This document shows, piece by piece, positions 7,473-17,618 of a DNA stretch of 64,000 bases. The stretch comes from Homoserinimonas sp. GTDB lineage: Bacteria; Actinomycetota; Actinomycetes; Actinomycetales; Microbacteriaceae. The translations under genes were made by a program, and so were the position numbers. The stretch lies in contig JAMLGP010000001.1 of assembly GCA_023957835.1 (NCBI GenBank), positions 1,109,575 to 1,173,574 of the forward strand, read 5' to 3'. Position 1 is the stretch's first letter; each line of letters opens with the position of its first letter. The notes below the pieces were generated by a model. It worked only from the letters and a program-made list of their open reading frames with translations. It had not been told where the DNA came from and did no database searches.

Positions 7473-8867
7473 TCAGTAGGTCACCGGGAGGTGGCCGATC
7501 GCGACGGTCGGGCCGCCGTCAGGACTGTCGAGCTCGAGGGTTCCGCCGAGACCGCGCAGGCGCTCTTCGAGGCCAGCCAGCCCGTGACCTTCGACCAAGT
7601 TCGCACCGCCGTGGCCGTCATCCGTCACCTTGACATCGAGCCACCAGTCGTCGCGCTCCGGCAGTCTGCGCATTGCGATCTCGACCCCGATCGCGCTCGC
7701 TCCCGAGTGCTTGGTGGCGTTGCTCACAAGTTCGCTCGCGACGAAGTAGGCATTGCGCTCGATCTCCTGAGGCAGCTCCACCGAAGCGTCGAGTTCGCTC
7801 TTGACCGTGACCGGCAGGGTGCTTCTGGAGGCAAGCGACTCGAGTGCCGCGACGATCCCGCGATCGAGCAGGATCGGCGGGGCGAATCCGCGGGAGAGCG
7901 CGCGTAGCTCGTCGAGCGCCTCCTGCGAGCGCTGTCGCGCCTCCGCAATGAGCTTTGCCGCTCCCTTGGGGTCGGACTTCAATTGCCGCTCTGCGGCGGC
8001 GAGGTCCATTTGAAGTCGAACCAGCCTCTGCTGCGGACCATCGTGGATGTCCCGCTCAAGCCTCCTAAGCGAGTGCCCCTCTGCAGACACCGCGGCTTCC
8101 CTCGACGCACTCAGGTCGGTCACCTTTACCCGCAGGTCCTCGGATGCGAATTTGCCGAGCACTCCGCGGGCAATGACGTTGTGCAACAGAACGAGCCCGT
8201 GGACTACGAAAGGCAGGGTAGCGAGGAAGACCAGGCCCAGAGTCAGCTGGAACAGGCTGTCAACCATCCACCGGTCAAGTGCGCCGTCGACCGACACGCC
8301 GAACACGCGAAACAGAATCCTCGAGAGGAACCAGGAGCTGCTGCCATCCGGCACGATCGTGAAGCGGCCCCAGATCCAGTAGGTCGTGCCGCCGAGACCG
8401 ATTGCCAGCCAGAGGATCGTCAGGGTCCAGGAAACTATCGAAACGATCGAGTTGATGAGGATCGTGTGCAGCGAGTAAAGCCAGTAGTGGCCGTTCCCGA
8501 AGAGCGAACGCACCCAGCCCCAGAAACCGGGCTCAACCGGCCATGCCGGTCTCGCTATCGCCGGTCGACCGGCCCACTGCAGCCTGACCAGTTCGAGGGT
8601 TCCGAAGCCGCGGCCAACATAGAGCAGCGCGGCGAGGAAGACGAAGCCGAAGAAGATCGTCACGAGAGTGGCAACTCCGGTGTTCAGTAGGCCGGTTGCG
8701 ACTCCGAAGCCGATCATCGCAATCGGCATTGCCAGCAGGAGGAAGCCGAGCTCTCGCGGTACACCCTTCCAAAGGCGCAGGTAGAGGTTTGGCTTCACAG
8801 GTTCAAGAGTGGCAGATTCCGGTCTGCTCGGAGCAGGATCGGTGTTGGTAATGAGTTCTGTAGTCAT
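7473..8867 (-). CDS. Sensor histidine kinase with multi-pass sensor region
   Basis: The start is the ATG at 8867 (MTTELITNTD); an ATG 36 bases further upstream is less likely. The 464-residue product has about four hydrophobic segments (near residues 40-60, 62-85, 130-157 and 205-230). These are followed by a HisKA_3 dimerisation domain with phospho-acceptor His275 in DIHDGPQQRL and a HATPase domain with NATKHSG and DDGHGG/GLAGLEERL boxes. There is no extracellular loop large enough for a conventional sensor domain, so the signal may be membrane-related. The partner is the response regulator at 6791-7438. Confidence 0.93.
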   Translation of the reverse strand: MTTELITNTDPAPSRPESATLEPVKPNLYLRLWKGVPRELGFLLLAMPIAMIGFGVATGLLNTGVATLVTIFFGFVFLAALLYVGRGFGTLELVRLQWAGRPAIARPAWPVEPGFWGWVRSLFGNGHYWLYSLHTILINSIVSIVSWTLTILWLAIGLGGTTYWIWGRFTIVPDGSSSWFLSRILFRVFGVSVDGALDRWMVDSLFQLTLGLVFLATLPFVVHGLVLLHNVIARGVLGKFASEDLRVKVTDLSASREAAVSAEGHSLRRLERDIHDGPQQRLVRLQMDLAAAERQLKSDPKGAAKLIAEARQRSQEALDELRALSRGFAPPILLDRGIVAALESLASRSTLPVTVKSELDASVELPQEIERNAYFVASELVSNATKHSGASAIGVEIAMRRLPERDDWWLDVKVTDDGHGGANLVEGHGLAGLEERLRGLGGTLELDSPDGGPTVAIGHLPVTY

Positions 8868-8940
8868 GACTCCAGATTCGACGAACAGGCCGGTTGGCAA
8901 CATCCGGCCCGCGCCCGAATTCGGGGTGGGGTTAACCCCC

Positions 8941-9609
8941 TTAGTCGAAGATGGGATCCCTCGTGCGGGAGCGCTTGAGTTCGAAGAACCCGTCGTAGGC
9001 GGCGGCCGCGACTACGGCATCCCACAGCGCGACGGCCTGTTCGCCTTTGGGCGCCGGGGAAATGACCGGTCCGAAGAAGGCGGAGTCGCCGACCGCGATT
9101 ACCGGGGTACCGACATCCTGTCCGACCCGGTTGATTCCTTCGAAGTGGCTGGCGCGCATTTGGGCGTCGTACTCGTCGCTGTCCGCGTACTTGAAATATT
9201 CAGAGGGCAGACCGAGCTCGGCGAGGGCGGCAGGGATCACTTCGTCGGGATTCTTCGAGCCTCCAGGGTGAATTCGCTTGCCCAGAGCGTCATAGAGCGG
9301 CTTTACCGCCTTCTGCCCCTCAAGTTCCTGTACCGCGGCAACGAGCCGGGTGTAGCGAAGAGCACGCGGAAAGAATGCGCGACTACCTTCAGAGGGTTCC
9401 TTGTCCTCATTGAGCACCGCAAGGCTCATCACGTGCCAGGTCACATCCAGATCCCGCTGCTTCGAGACCTCGTCCACCCAGCGGCTAGTCATCCAGGCCC
9501 AGGGGCAGGAAGGGTCGAACCAGAAGTCAACTTTGAGCGGACCGGTCGTCTGCGATTCCGGCCGGATCGCAACCGGCTTGCGCGAAACTGATGAATTGTC
9601 ATTTGGCAT
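8941..9609 (-). CDS. DsbA-superfamily oxidoreductase, mycothiol-dependent Rv2466c-like
   Basis: The 222-residue protein has a thioredoxin-like fold with an inserted helical domain. VDFWFDPSCPWAWMTSRW at about residues 27-44 is the hallmark of the Rv2466c mycothiol-dependent nitroreductase family. The active-site motif here is Cys35-Pro-Trp-Ala, so the second Cys of the CPWC form is missing, which points to a monothiol mechanism with mycothiol. The cis-Pro loop is GTPVIAV. It lies divergent from pepN. The physiological substrate is unknown. Confidence 0.85.
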   Translation of the reverse strand: MPNDNSSVSRKPVAIRPESQTTGPLKVDFWFDPSCPWAWMTSRWVDEVSKQRDLDVTWHVMSLAVLNEDKEPSEGSRAFFPRALRYTRLVAAVQELEGQKAVKPLYDALGKRIHPGGSKNPDEVIPAALAELGLPSEYFKYADSDEYDAQMRASHFEGINRVGQDVGTPVIAVGDSAFFGPVISPAPKGEQAVALWDAVVAAAAYDGFFELKRSRTRDPIFD

Positions 9610-9707
9610 GAGTTCAGTTAATCATCCGCACGCTCCCGACGCAGACCGCAAGTACGCCAGATTCAAACCGCTAGAACGCGCGCCCGGCACAGACCGCAGC
9701 AGAATCC

Positions 9708-9723
9708 ATCAATCAATCAATCA
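9708..9723. repeat. Short tetranucleotide repeat
   Basis: Four tandem ATCA units lie in the spacer between the DsbA-like gene and pepN. Repeats this short can vary by slippage. No function is visible, and the rest of the 9610-9837 spacer shows no gene. Confidence 0.6.
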
Positions 9724-9837
9724 CCGGATGCCCCGACCAGCCACCAGCAACTAGTCTTGAACTCGGCGATCGCCGCCATGAGCGCGAGGCCGATTCACGA
9801 CCGCAACCTGATTGCGAACTTGCACAAGGAGAACCCA

Positions 9838-12375
9838 GTGCCCGGAGACAACCTCACCCGAATTGAAGCCCAGGAGCGCAAGGCGCTTATCGAGGTGGAT
9901 CGCTACAACGTCGTTCTCGACCTCACTACGGGTGCTGAGGTGTTCCGCAGCACAACCGATGTGAAATTCACCGCGAAAGCCGGATCCTCGACTTTTATCG
10001 ACGCCTTCACGCGCAAGGTTCACTCGATCGAACTCAACGGAGTTGCCGTCGACCCCTCCGCAGCGGATGGAGTGCGCATCCGGCTCGACAATCTCGCCGA
10101 GGAAAACTATCTGACCGTCGTCGCGGATGCCGAATACACCAACTCGGGCGAGGGACTGCACCGCTTCGTCGACCCGGTCGACAACGAGGTTTACCTCTAC
10201 TCCCAATTCGAAGTGCCTGACTCGCGACGGGTCTTCGCGGTCTTCGAGCAGCCTGACCTCAAGGCGACCTTCCGCTTTACCGTCACCGCTCCGGCAGCGT
10301 GGGAAGTCGTGAGCAATCAGCCGGTGGAAACCCGCAGCACGAGCGGTGACAAGGCAACCTGGGTGTTCAAGTCCACTCCGCGGATCTCCTCCTACATCAC
10401 CGCGATCGTGGCCGGCCCCTACGCCAAAGTCGAAAGCGAGCTGAAGAGCCGCGACGGCCGCACGATTCCGCTCGGAATCTACTGCCGCAAGTCGCTTAGC
10501 GAACACCTCGACCCGGACAACATCTTCGACATAACCCGCAAGGGCTTCGCCTACTACGAGGAGAAGTTCGACTACGCCTACCCGTTCGAGAAGTACGACC
10601 AGCTCTTCGTGCCGGAGTTCAACGCCGGCGCCATGGAAAACGCCGGTGCGGTGACCTTCACCGAAACCTACGTCTTCCGCTCCAAGGTCACCGACGCCAT
10701 CAAGGAGCGGCGAGTGGTCACGATCCTGCACGAACTCGCCCACATGTGGTTCGGCGACCTCGTGACAATGAAGTGGTGGAATGACCTGTGGCTCAATGAG
10801 TCGTTTGCCGAGTGGGCATCCACCATTTCGACTGCGAACGCGACCGAGTGGACCGAAGCCTGGACGACCTTCCAGGCGATGGAGAAGAGCTGGGCCTACC
10901 GTCAGGATCAGCTCCCGTCGACCCACCCCGTGGTTGCGACGATCAACGACCTTGAGGATGTTCAGGTCAACTTCGACGGAATCACTTACGCAAAGGGCGG
11001 CTCGGTCCTCAAGCAGCTCGTGGCCTGGGTCGGCGAGGACGCATTCTTCGCCGGGGTCGCGGCCTATTTCAAGAAGCACGAGTGGGGCAACACCGAACTC
11101 AAGGACCTGCTGGCCGAACTCGAAATCACTAGCGGCCGCAAACTCATCGAGTGGTCGAAGCTCTGGCTCGAGACCGCTGGCGTCAACACGCTGCGGCCGA
11201 GCTTCGAGACGGATGCCGACGGCAAATTCACGAGCTTCTCCGTGCTGCAGTCCGCCCCGGCCGACTACCCGACGATCCGCCCGCACAGGCTCGCGATCGG
11301 CCTCTACAACCTGCAGGGCGGCAAGCTCGTTCGAGGTCACCGGGTTGAACTCGACGTCGACGGAGAGCGCACCGAGGTGCCGGAGCTCGTCGGAATGGCA
11401 AAGCCCGACCTCGTGCTGATCAACGACGACGATCTCGCCTACGCGAAGATCCGCCTCGATGAGGACTCGCTGCAGACCGCTATCGCCCACCTGAAGGACA
11501 TCGAGAACCCGCTCGCTAGGGCTCTGGTCTGGGGTTCGGTGTGGGATTCGACTCGGGATGCCGAAACCAGCCCGAGCGACTACCTCAAGTTAGTCCTCGG
11601 CAACATCGCCTCAGAAACCGAAAGCACCACGATCAGAACGACGCTCACCCAGTTGCTTCAGGTCGCGAGGCAGTACGTCGCTCCGGTGAACCGCGCCAAG
11701 GCGATCGAAAAGGTCGGTTCGGACCTCTGGACGCTTGCGAGCCTCGCCGAGGCGGGCTCTGACGCCCAGTTCCAGTTCGTGAAGTTCTTTGCAAACATCG
11801 CCTCGACCGGGGACCACGTGGCGGCGCTTCGTGGACTGCTGGGCGGCACCGTACCACTCAAGGGACTGGCGATTGACACCGACCTCAGCTGGGAACTGCT
11901 AGAGGGGCTCGTGCTAAACGAAGCCGCTACCGAAGCGGACATCGACGCGGCTCTCGCGAAGGACAACACCGCCAACGGCCAGCAGGCAGCGGCTCGCGCA
12001 AGGGCCACCTTCCCGACCGCGAAGGCCAAGCTCGCAGCCTTCTCTTCTCTCGTCGATTCTGCTGAACTGCCGAACGCGATCGTGCGCAATACCGCGCTCG
12101 GCTACCAGCACGTCAACGACCCGTCCTCTCTCGAACCGGTAGTGGAGAAGTACTTTGCGTCGCTCACCGAACTGTGGAAGAGCCGCAGCTACCACATCGC
12201 CGAGACGCTCATCTTCGGGCTGTTCCCGGCTCCGCTGGCTTCACAGTCGCTCGTCGACGCGACGAAGGCGTGGCTCGCGGCCAACCCGGACATCCCGGCT
12301 CTCAGGCGACTGGTCAGTGAGAACCTCGCCGGGGTCGAGCGGGCTCTCGCGGCCCAGGAGCGCGACAAGGGGTAA
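9838..12375 (+). CDS. pepN: Aminopeptidase N (M1 family)
   Basis: Cytosolic zinc aminopeptidase that releases N-terminal residues from peptides; 845 residues. I chose the GTG at 9838 because it follows AAGGAG by six bases and gives MPGDNLTRIEAQERK, the normal actinobacterial start. The frame is open 27 codons further upstream without family similarity. GAMEN, which binds the peptide N-terminus, is at residues 264-268. The zinc site is HELAH (His298, Glu299, His302) with Glu321 in NESFAE. The ERAP1-like C-terminal helical domain fills the last third. Three bases separate it from mscS, so it heads an operon. Confidence 0.96.
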   Translation: MPGDNLTRIEAQERKALIEVDRYNVVLDLTTGAEVFRSTTDVKFTAKAGSSTFIDAFTRKVHSIELNGVAVDPSAADGVRIRLDNLAEENYLTVVADAEYTNSGEGLHRFVDPVDNEVYLYSQFEVPDSRRVFAVFEQPDLKATFRFTVTAPAAWEVVSNQPVETRSTSGDKATWVFKSTPRISSYITAIVAGPYAKVESELKSRDGRTIPLGIYCRKSLSEHLDPDNIFDITRKGFAYYEEKFDYAYPFEKYDQLFVPEFNAGAMENAGAVTFTETYVFRSKVTDAIKERRVVTILHELAHMWFGDLVTMKWWNDLWLNESFAEWASTISTANATEWTEAWTTFQAMEKSWAYRQDQLPSTHPVVATINDLEDVQVNFDGITYAKGGSVLKQLVAWVGEDAFFAGVAAYFKKHEWGNTELKDLLAELEITSGRKLIEWSKLWLETAGVNTLRPSFETDADGKFTSFSVLQSAPADYPTIRPHRLAIGLYNLQGGKLVRGHRVELDVDGERTEVPELVGMAKPDLVLINDDDLAYAKIRLDEDSLQTAIAHLKDIENPLARALVWGSVWDSTRDAETSPSDYLKLVLGNIASETESTTIRTTLTQLLQVARQYVAPVNRAKAIEKVGSDLWTLASLAEAGSDAQFQFVKFFANIASTGDHVAALRGLLGGTVPLKGLAIDTDLSWELLEGLVLNEAATEADIDAALAKDNTANGQQAAARARATFPTAKAKLAAFSSLVDSAELPNAIVRNTALGYQHVNDPSSLEPVVEKYFASLTELWKSRSYHIAETLIFGLFPAPLASQSLVDATKAWLAANPDIPALRRLVSENLAGVERALAAQERDKG

Positions 12376-12378
12376 CCA

Positions 12379-13401
12379 ATGGACGAAAAGGGCTGGTCGG
12401 AGTTTTGGGCAGGGCTTTTTGCCTTCGTCTCAAGCTGGAAGACGCTCTTCGTAATCCTTGCGATCATTCTCGGCGCCTTCGCGCTGCGCTGGCTGCTGGG
12501 GATCATCCTGCGCCGATCGGTGCAGCGGGTGATCTCCAACGTCAAGAAGGCTCATTCGGTCGACGAAACCCAGGAGCTCGCTAGCGCTCCGCAGACGGCG
12601 GCTCGAATCGTGCAGCGGTCCCGCACTCTCGGCACGGTGATCAACAGCATGCTCTCGGTCGTTGTGTTCGGCGCAGCCTTCGTCGTAATTCTCGACGTGC
12701 TCAACGTTCCGATTCTCGGAATCCTGGGCGCGGCAGGCGTGCTTGCGGCCGGACTGGCGTTCGGGGCGCAGAGCCTGGTCAAGGACATCCTCAACGGAAT
12801 GTTCATGGTGTTCGAGGACCAGTTCGGAGTGGGCGACGTGATCGACGTCGGAGTTGCATCCGGCACTGTCGAGTCGGTCGGGATTCGGGCGACGAGCATC
12901 CGCAGCGTAGACGGAACTCTCTGGCACATTCCGAACGGCGAAATTCTCAGGGTCGGCAATATGTCGCAGGGTTGGGCGAGAGTCATTATCGACCTGCCGC
13001 TGCCCTACCACGAGCAGATAGACCGGCTCAAGCAGACGATTCTGGATGCCGCGAAAGAGCTCGCTGCAGACCGAGACTGGCGCAGAAAGATCCTGGAGAC
13101 GCCGGAAATCTGGGGTGTCGAATCTCTCACCGCGGAGGCGGTCGTGCTGCGGCTCGTGGTCAAGACCCGCACCGCCGACCAGTGGGCGGTCGCTCGCGAA
13201 CTTCGGATCAGGATCAAGAGCGCGCTGGATGCCATCGGGGTGAAAGTCCCGTCGCTTCGGCGAACGATACTTGAGGACCGAAGGCAGACCCAGGTATCCG
13301 ACACAGAAAAGAAACCGGCGCAGAAGCCCGAGCAGAAATCGTCGCCGAAGAGCGCGCCCACCTCGACCCAGGGCTCAGCATCCGACAAGAAGAGTTCGTG
13401 A
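12379..13401 (+). CDS. mscS: MscS-family mechanosensitive channel
   Basis: 340-residue inner-membrane channel that releases solutes on hypo-osmotic shock. Membrane segments lie near residues 17-40, 92-110 and 113-140. The third is the pore helix, reading GAAGVLAAGLAFGAQSLV. The beta domain follows with FEDQFGVGDVIDV and WHIPNGEI. The last 40 residues are a polar tail rich in Lys, Pro, Ser and Gln, not needed for the fold. Its stop overlaps the globin start (GTGA), so pepN, mscS and glbO are coupled. Confidence 0.93.
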   Translation: MDEKGWSEFWAGLFAFVSSWKTLFVILAIILGAFALRWLLGIILRRSVQRVISNVKKAHSVDETQELASAPQTAARIVQRSRTLGTVINSMLSVVVFGAAFVVILDVLNVPILGILGAAGVLAAGLAFGAQSLVKDILNGMFMVFEDQFGVGDVIDVGVASGTVESVGIRATSIRSVDGTLWHIPNGEILRVGNMSQGWARVIIDLPLPYHEQIDRLKQTILDAAKELAADRDWRRKILETPEIWGVESLTAEAVVLRLVVKTRTADQWAVARELRIRIKSALDAIGVKVPSLRRTILEDRRQTQVSDTEKKPAQKPEQKSSPKSAPTSTQGSASDKKSS

Positions 13402-13787
13402 GCGACCTTCCGGGCAGTCTCTACCAGGAGATAGGCGGCTCCAAAACCTTCGATCGGCTCGTGACCCGCTTCTACGAGGGCGTGCAGACCGATCCCGTGC
13501 TCTGGCCGATGTATCCGCAGCACGACCTCGAGGGCTCAATCCACCGGTTGAGCACCTTCCTGCAGCAGTACTGGGGTGGCCCCGACACCTACAGCAGGGA
13601 GCGCGGCCACCCAAGGCTGCAGCTGCGGCACCGCGCCTTCAAGTTGAATCCGGATGCCCGCGACCGCTGGCTCGGCCACATGCGCGTCGCCCTCGAATCC
13701 CTCGAGCTGCCGCCCCTGCAGTTCGAGACTTTCTGGGACTACCTCGACCGCGCCGCGCACTCCCTCGTAAACACATTCGAGGAGTAG
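13398..13787 (+). CDS. glbO: Group II truncated haemoglobin (trHbO)
   Basis: 129-residue 2-on-2 globin. The start GTG at 13398 overlaps the mscS stop. The proximal haem ligand is His78 in LQLRHRAF, aligned with the LRMRHAPF segment remembered from mycobacterial trHbO. Phe/Tyr residues in FYEGV and MYPQHDLEG fit the CD region, and Trp in DRWLGHM fits G8. The Y-x-x-IGG start of helix A (LYQEIGGSKTF) is canonical. The likely role is oxygen or reactive nitrogen/oxygen chemistry near the membrane. It converges with hutI. Confidence 0.95.
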   Translation: MSDLPGSLYQEIGGSKTFDRLVTRFYEGVQTDPVLWPMYPQHDLEGSIHRLSTFLQQYWGGPDTYSRERGHPRLQLRHRAFKLNPDARDRWLGHMRVALESLELPPLQFETFWDYLDRAAHSLVNTFEE

Positions 13788-13807
13788 GCGGACAAAGCCA
13801 AATCCGC

Positions 13808-15010
13808 TCAGTCGGCAGCCAGTACTCGGTGGATTAGCGGCACTCCCGGCCGGTAGGCGAGGTGCACGTAGCTGGGAGCATCGAGAATCACGAGGTCTGC
13901 GCGCTGCCCGACGGCGAGCCCGCCGATGTCAGTGCGGCGCAGTGCTGCCGCTCCGCCTGCGGTTGCCGACCACAGCGCTTCAGCGGGGCTCATTCTCATG
14001 TCACGCACCGCGACCGCCATGCAGAACGGCATCGAAGAAGTGAAGCTTGAGCCGGGATTGCAGTCGCAGGCGATCGCGACGCGCGCGCCCGCTTCGATGA
14101 GTCTGCGGGCATCCGGGTAGGGCTGCCTCGTGGAGAACTCGACCCCAGGCAGCTGGGTTGCGACCGTGTCGGATGCGGCGAGGGCGTCAACGTCCGCGTC
14201 AGTGAGGAAGGTGCAGTGATCGACGGATGCCGCCCCCAGCTCGACCGCAAGCCTCACCGCACCTGAGGGACCGAGCTGCGCCCCGTGCATTCTAAGCCCA
14301 AGGCCCTTCGCCTTGCCTGCGTTGAGGATTGCGCGAGCCTGGTCCTCGTCGAATGCTCCACGATCGCAAAACACGTCGATCCACTTCGCGTGCGGCGCAC
14401 AGGCCTCGAGCATTTCGCCGGTGACCAGGTCGACGTAGCCCGCAGGGTCGTCCGCGAACTCGGTCGGCACGACATGAGCGCCGAGATAGGTGGTTTCTGC
14501 GGTGAATTTGCCTGCTATTCGCAGCGCGCGCTCTTCGTCTGCGACCGTGAGTCCGTAGCCGCTCTTGATTTCGACCGTAGTGGTGCCCTGGGCGCGCATT
14601 TCTGCCACGAGCTTCGCGGTGTTCGCCTCAAGTTCGGCGTCGCTTGCCTCTCGGGTCAGTCTCACTGTGCGGCGGATTCCGCCGGCTTCGTATTTCTGGC
14701 CGGTCATTCTCGCTTCAAACTCGTCAGAGCGGTCTCCTGCGAAGACTAAGTGGCTGTGGCTGTCGACAAAGCCGGGGATCACGCAGCGGCCTTCTGCGTC
14801 GATTCGCTCGTCGGCTACCGGAGCCTTCGAGCTGTCGCCGAGCCAGGCGACCTTGCCGTTTTCGATCACCAGCGCCGCGTTCTCGAGTTCCGGCCGCTCG
14901 GCCTCGTTGGTTACCAGCAGGCCGATATTGGTGATTGCCGTACTCTGCTTGCTCGGCTCGCTCGGCGCGCCTTGCTTGCTCGGCGTACTCTGCGCATCCT
15001 GCGTACTCAA
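13808..15010 (-). CDS. hutI: Imidazolonepropionase
   Basis: Third step of histidine breakdown: hydrolysis of imidazolone-5-propionate to N-formimidoyl-glutamate. I chose the TTG at 15008-15010, which overlaps the hutG stop (TTGA) and gives 400 residues, the family length. Metal ligands His85 and His87 lie in VDSHSHLVF, and further ligands are in GAHVVP, RMHGAQ and DCNPGS. The first 25 residues (Ser, Thr, Gln, Lys, Pro) are low-complexity and built from near-repeated short DNA words, so the exact start is uncertain. It is the last gene of hutHUGI. Confidence 0.94.
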   Translation of the reverse strand: MSTQDAQSTPSKQGAPSEPSKQSTAITNIGLLVTNEAERPELENAALVIENGKVAWLGDSSKAPVADERIDAEGRCVIPGFVDSHSHLVFAGDRSDEFEARMTGQKYEAGGIRRTVRLTREASDAELEANTAKLVAEMRAQGTTTVEIKSGYGLTVADEERALRIAGKFTAETTYLGAHVVPTEFADDPAGYVDLVTGEMLEACAPHAKWIDVFCDRGAFDEDQARAILNAGKAKGLGLRMHGAQLGPSGAVRLAVELGAASVDHCTFLTDADVDALAASDTVATQLPGVEFSTRQPYPDARRLIEAGARVAIACDCNPGSSFTSSMPFCMAVAVRDMRMSPAEALWSATAGGAAALRRTDIGGLAVGQRADLVILDAPSYVHLAYRPGVPLIHRVLAAD

Positions 15011-15957
15011 GGCATCCCCCTGTGCCGCAGGCCCGCCGAGGCCTCGAGCACGCAGAGGGCGACGAGTCGCACGGTTCGAGAGTCTGGAGTGTCCGCGGTT
15101 GAGTCGACCTCGACCAGATCGATCGATGCGACCTGCCTGTGGGCGCCGGCCACTCGAGCCGCGCTGCGGAGTTCGATTGCGGAAATCCCGCCCGGCACCG
15201 AGGCCGGGCACGCCGGGGCGACCGAGCGATCGCAAACGTCGACATCGAGATCCACGTGGATCGGCCCACCGGCAGAGCCAGCGATCTCGAGCGCCTCGGC
15301 CATGATTTCGGTAATCGGCCTGCGCAGCAGCTCTTCACGAAGGATCACGGTGATTCCGTACTCCTTCGCGCGGGCGGCGTACTCGGCGGAGTTCGCAAAG
15401 TCGGAGATTCCAATTTGCACCACCCGCCTGCCATCCAGTCCCGCCTCAATGAGCCTTCGCACCGGGGAGCCGTTTGAGACCCCGTCGCGCAGGTCGTAAT
15501 GCGCGTCTACCGTGACGAGCCCCGCGGTGGCGAGATTCGCACCGAACCGGCCGAGAGCGGTCGGTACGGTCGCCGCATTGTCGCCGCCGAGAGCGACCAC
15601 TAATTCGGCGTCGATTGCGGCGATTTGCGCAATCGCGGCCTGCTCATCGAGGTCGGGGTCGGTGACGTTTCCGCAGTCGGCGAATCGCAACTCGCGGCCA
15701 GCCCCGTCGACCCCGGCGCTGCCGGCTAATGAGGAGTGGGTGAACTCACTGTATCTGGGGATCATGGCGCGCACGGCATCCGGAGTCTCACCGGCGTTGG
15801 TTTTCGAAATCGATGTCCGCCAGGTCGGGACCCCGACGAGAGCGAAGTCGACTCTGCCGCTCGGCGCAGGCCAATTGCCCGCACGCGGCCAGAGCGGGTC
15901 TACGGGCAGGCCCGTCGCCGCAGGCTTGCCGGGTGCAGAACTTTCCGGGAGGCTCAT
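15007..15957 (-). CDS. hutG: Formimidoylglutamase (arginase superfamily)
   Basis: Hydrolyses N-formimidoyl-L-glutamate to glutamate and formamide with a dinuclear manganese centre. 316 residues. Superfamily motifs are GGDN at 124-127, DAHYD at 151-155 and DLDVD at 236-240. The first motif has Asn where arginases have His. I recall the same substitution in characterised formiminoglutamases, so it supports HutG rather than agmatinase. The ATG overlaps the hutU stop by one base (TAATG), and its own stop overlaps the hutI start. Confidence 0.93.
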   Translation of the reverse strand: MSLPESSAPGKPAATGLPVDPLWPRAGNWPAPSGRVDFALVGVPTWRTSISKTNAGETPDAVRAMIPRYSEFTHSSLAGSAGVDGAGRELRFADCGNVTDPDLDEQAAIAQIAAIDAELVVALGGDNAATVPTALGRFGANLATAGLVTVDAHYDLRDGVSNGSPVRRLIEAGLDGRRVVQIGISDFANSAEYAARAKEYGITVILREELLRRPITEIMAEALEIAGSAGGPIHVDLDVDVCDRSVAPACPASVPGGISAIELRSAARVAGAHRQVASIDLVEVDSTADTPDSRTVRLVALCVLEASAGLRHRGMP

Positions 15958-17618
15958 TAACCCTCAGTTTCGCGCATAGGCACCCGAACATGAAGCCTCT
16001 CGGCAACCTCGATCGCCTCGTCGTAACCGGCGTCGACGTGCCGCAGCACTCCCATTCCCGGGTCGTTTGTGAGCACTCTCGCGAGCTTCTGTGCGGCGAG
16101 TTCGGTACCGTCGGCAACCGTCACCTGGCCGGCGTGAATCGAACGTCCGATCCCGACGCCGCCGCCGTGGTGGATCGAAACCCAGGTCGCTCCGCTCGAA
16201 GTGTTCACGAGCGCGTTGAGCAGCGGCCAGTCGGCAATCGCGTCCGAGCCGTCCTTCATCGATTCGGTTTCGCGATACGGCGAGGCGACAGAGCCGGAAT
16301 CCAGGTGGTCGCGGCCGATCACGATCGGGGCGCTGATTTCACCGGACGCCACGAGCTCGTTGAAGCGCAGCCCGGCCTTGTCCCGCTCGCCATAGCCGAG
16401 CCAGCAAATCCGCGCCGGCAGCCCCTGGTAGTGGACCCGCTCCCCCGCCATGCGGATCCACCTCGCGAGCGACTCGTTCTCGGGGAAGAGCTCGAGCACC
16501 GCCCTGTCGGTGACCGCAATGTCCCTCGGGTCGCCGGAGAGCGCCGCCCAGCGGAACGGCCCCTTGCCTTCACTGAACAGCGGGCGGATATAAGCGGGCA
16601 CGAAACCGGGGAAGGCGAAGGCGTCGGCGAAGCCCGCAGCCTTCGCTTCGGTGCGGATGTTGTTGCCGTAGTCGAAGACTTCGGCCCCGGCCTTTTGAAA
16701 GCCGACCATGGCTTCGACCTGCTTTGCCATTGAATGCCGGGCCGCATCCGCGAAACCGACCGGGTCCTTCTTGCGGGCGGCATCCCACTCGTCGAAGCTG
16801 TACTCGATCGGCAGGTAGGCGAGCGGGTCGTGCGCACTCGTCTGGTCGGTGACGATGTCGATTTCAGCCCCTCTGGCGAGCAGTTCGGGGAAGACGACCG
16901 CGGCGTTGCCGAGCAGTCCAATGCTGAGCGGCTTCTTCGCGTCGCGGGCGTCGTAGGCAAGCTGCAGCGCCTCTTCGATCGACTTCGCTTCGACGTCGAG
17001 GTAGCGGTGTTCGAGCCGGCGGGCGATTCGCGAAGGGTCGACCTCCACACAAATCGCGACCCCGTCGTTCATGGTCACCGCCAGCGGCTGGGCGCCGCCC
17101 ATTCCGCCAAGACCGCCGGTGAGGGTGATGGTTCCGGCAAGGGTCCCGCCCGGCCGCTTGGCTGCGACCGCGGCGAAAGTCTCGTAGGTGCCCTGCAGAA
17201 TCCCCTGGGTGCCGATGTAGATCCAGGAGCCGGCCGTCATTTGGCCGTACATGAGCAGCCCGAGCTTTTCGAGCCTGCGGAATTCGTCCCAGTTCGCCCA
17301 GTCGCCGACGAGGTTCGAGTTGGCCAGCAGCACTCTCGGCGCCCACTCGTGGGTCTGCAGCACGCCGACCGGCTTGCCGGACTGGACGAGCAGCGTCTCA
17401 TCGCCCTTGAGGGTCGTGAGCGACTTGACGATCGCGTCGAAGGCCGCCCAGCTTCTTGCGGCCCGGCCGGTTCCGCCGTAGACGACGAGGTCGTCGGGGT
17501 GTTCGGCGACTTCCGGGTCGAGGTTGTTTTGCAACATTCGCAGTGCGGCTTCCTGCGGCCAGCCGAGGGTGTGCAGTTCGCTGCCTCGGTATGCCCTTAC
17601 CGGTCTTGCTCCGATCAT
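15957..17618 (-). CDS. hutU: Urocanate hydratase
   Basis: Adds water to urocanate to give imidazolone propionate, using tightly bound NAD+ as an electrophile. 553 residues, full length. The NAD-binding motif reads [13 protein letters not shown]. Other family blocks are [19 protein letters not shown] and [17 protein letters not shown] near the C-terminus. A clear AGGAG precedes the ATG at 17618, which overlaps the hutH stop by four bases. Confidence 0.97.
   Translation of the reverse strand: MIGARPVRAYRGSELHTLGWPQEAALRMLQNNLDPEVAEHPDDLVVYGGTGRAARSWAAFDAIVKSLTTLKGDETLLVQSGKPVGVLQTHEWAPRVLLANSNLVGDWANWDEFRRLEKLGLLMYGQMTAGSWIYIGTQGILQGTYETFAAVAAKRPGGTLAGTITLTGGLGGMGGAQPLAVTMNDGVAICVEVDPSRIARRLEHRYLDVEAKSIEEALQLAYDARDAKKPLSIGLLGNAAVVFPELLARGAEIDIVTDQTSAHDPLAYLPIEYSFDEWDAARKKDPVGFADAARHSMAKQVEAMVGFQKAGAEVFDYGNNIRTEAKAAGFADAFAFPGFVPAYIRPLFSEGKGPFRWAALSGDPRDIAVTDRAVLELFPENESLARWIRMAGERVHYQGLPARICWLGYGERDKAGLRFNELVASGEISAPIVIGRDHLDSGSVASPYRETESMKDGSDAIADWPLLNALVNTSSGATWVSIHHGGGVGIGRSIHAGQVTVADGTELAAQKLARVLTNDPGMGVLRHVDAGYDEAIEVAERLHVRVPMRETEG

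Noticed and set aside
9751..11490. 579-codon antisense frame opposite pepN
   Set aside because: pepN has all M1 motifs; the antisense frame is a by-product of high-GC codon use and has no family similarity.
15007..15957. Asn in the GGDN motif of HutG as a broken metal site
   Set aside because: I recall Asn at this position in characterised formiminoglutamases, so it is diagnostic rather than defective.
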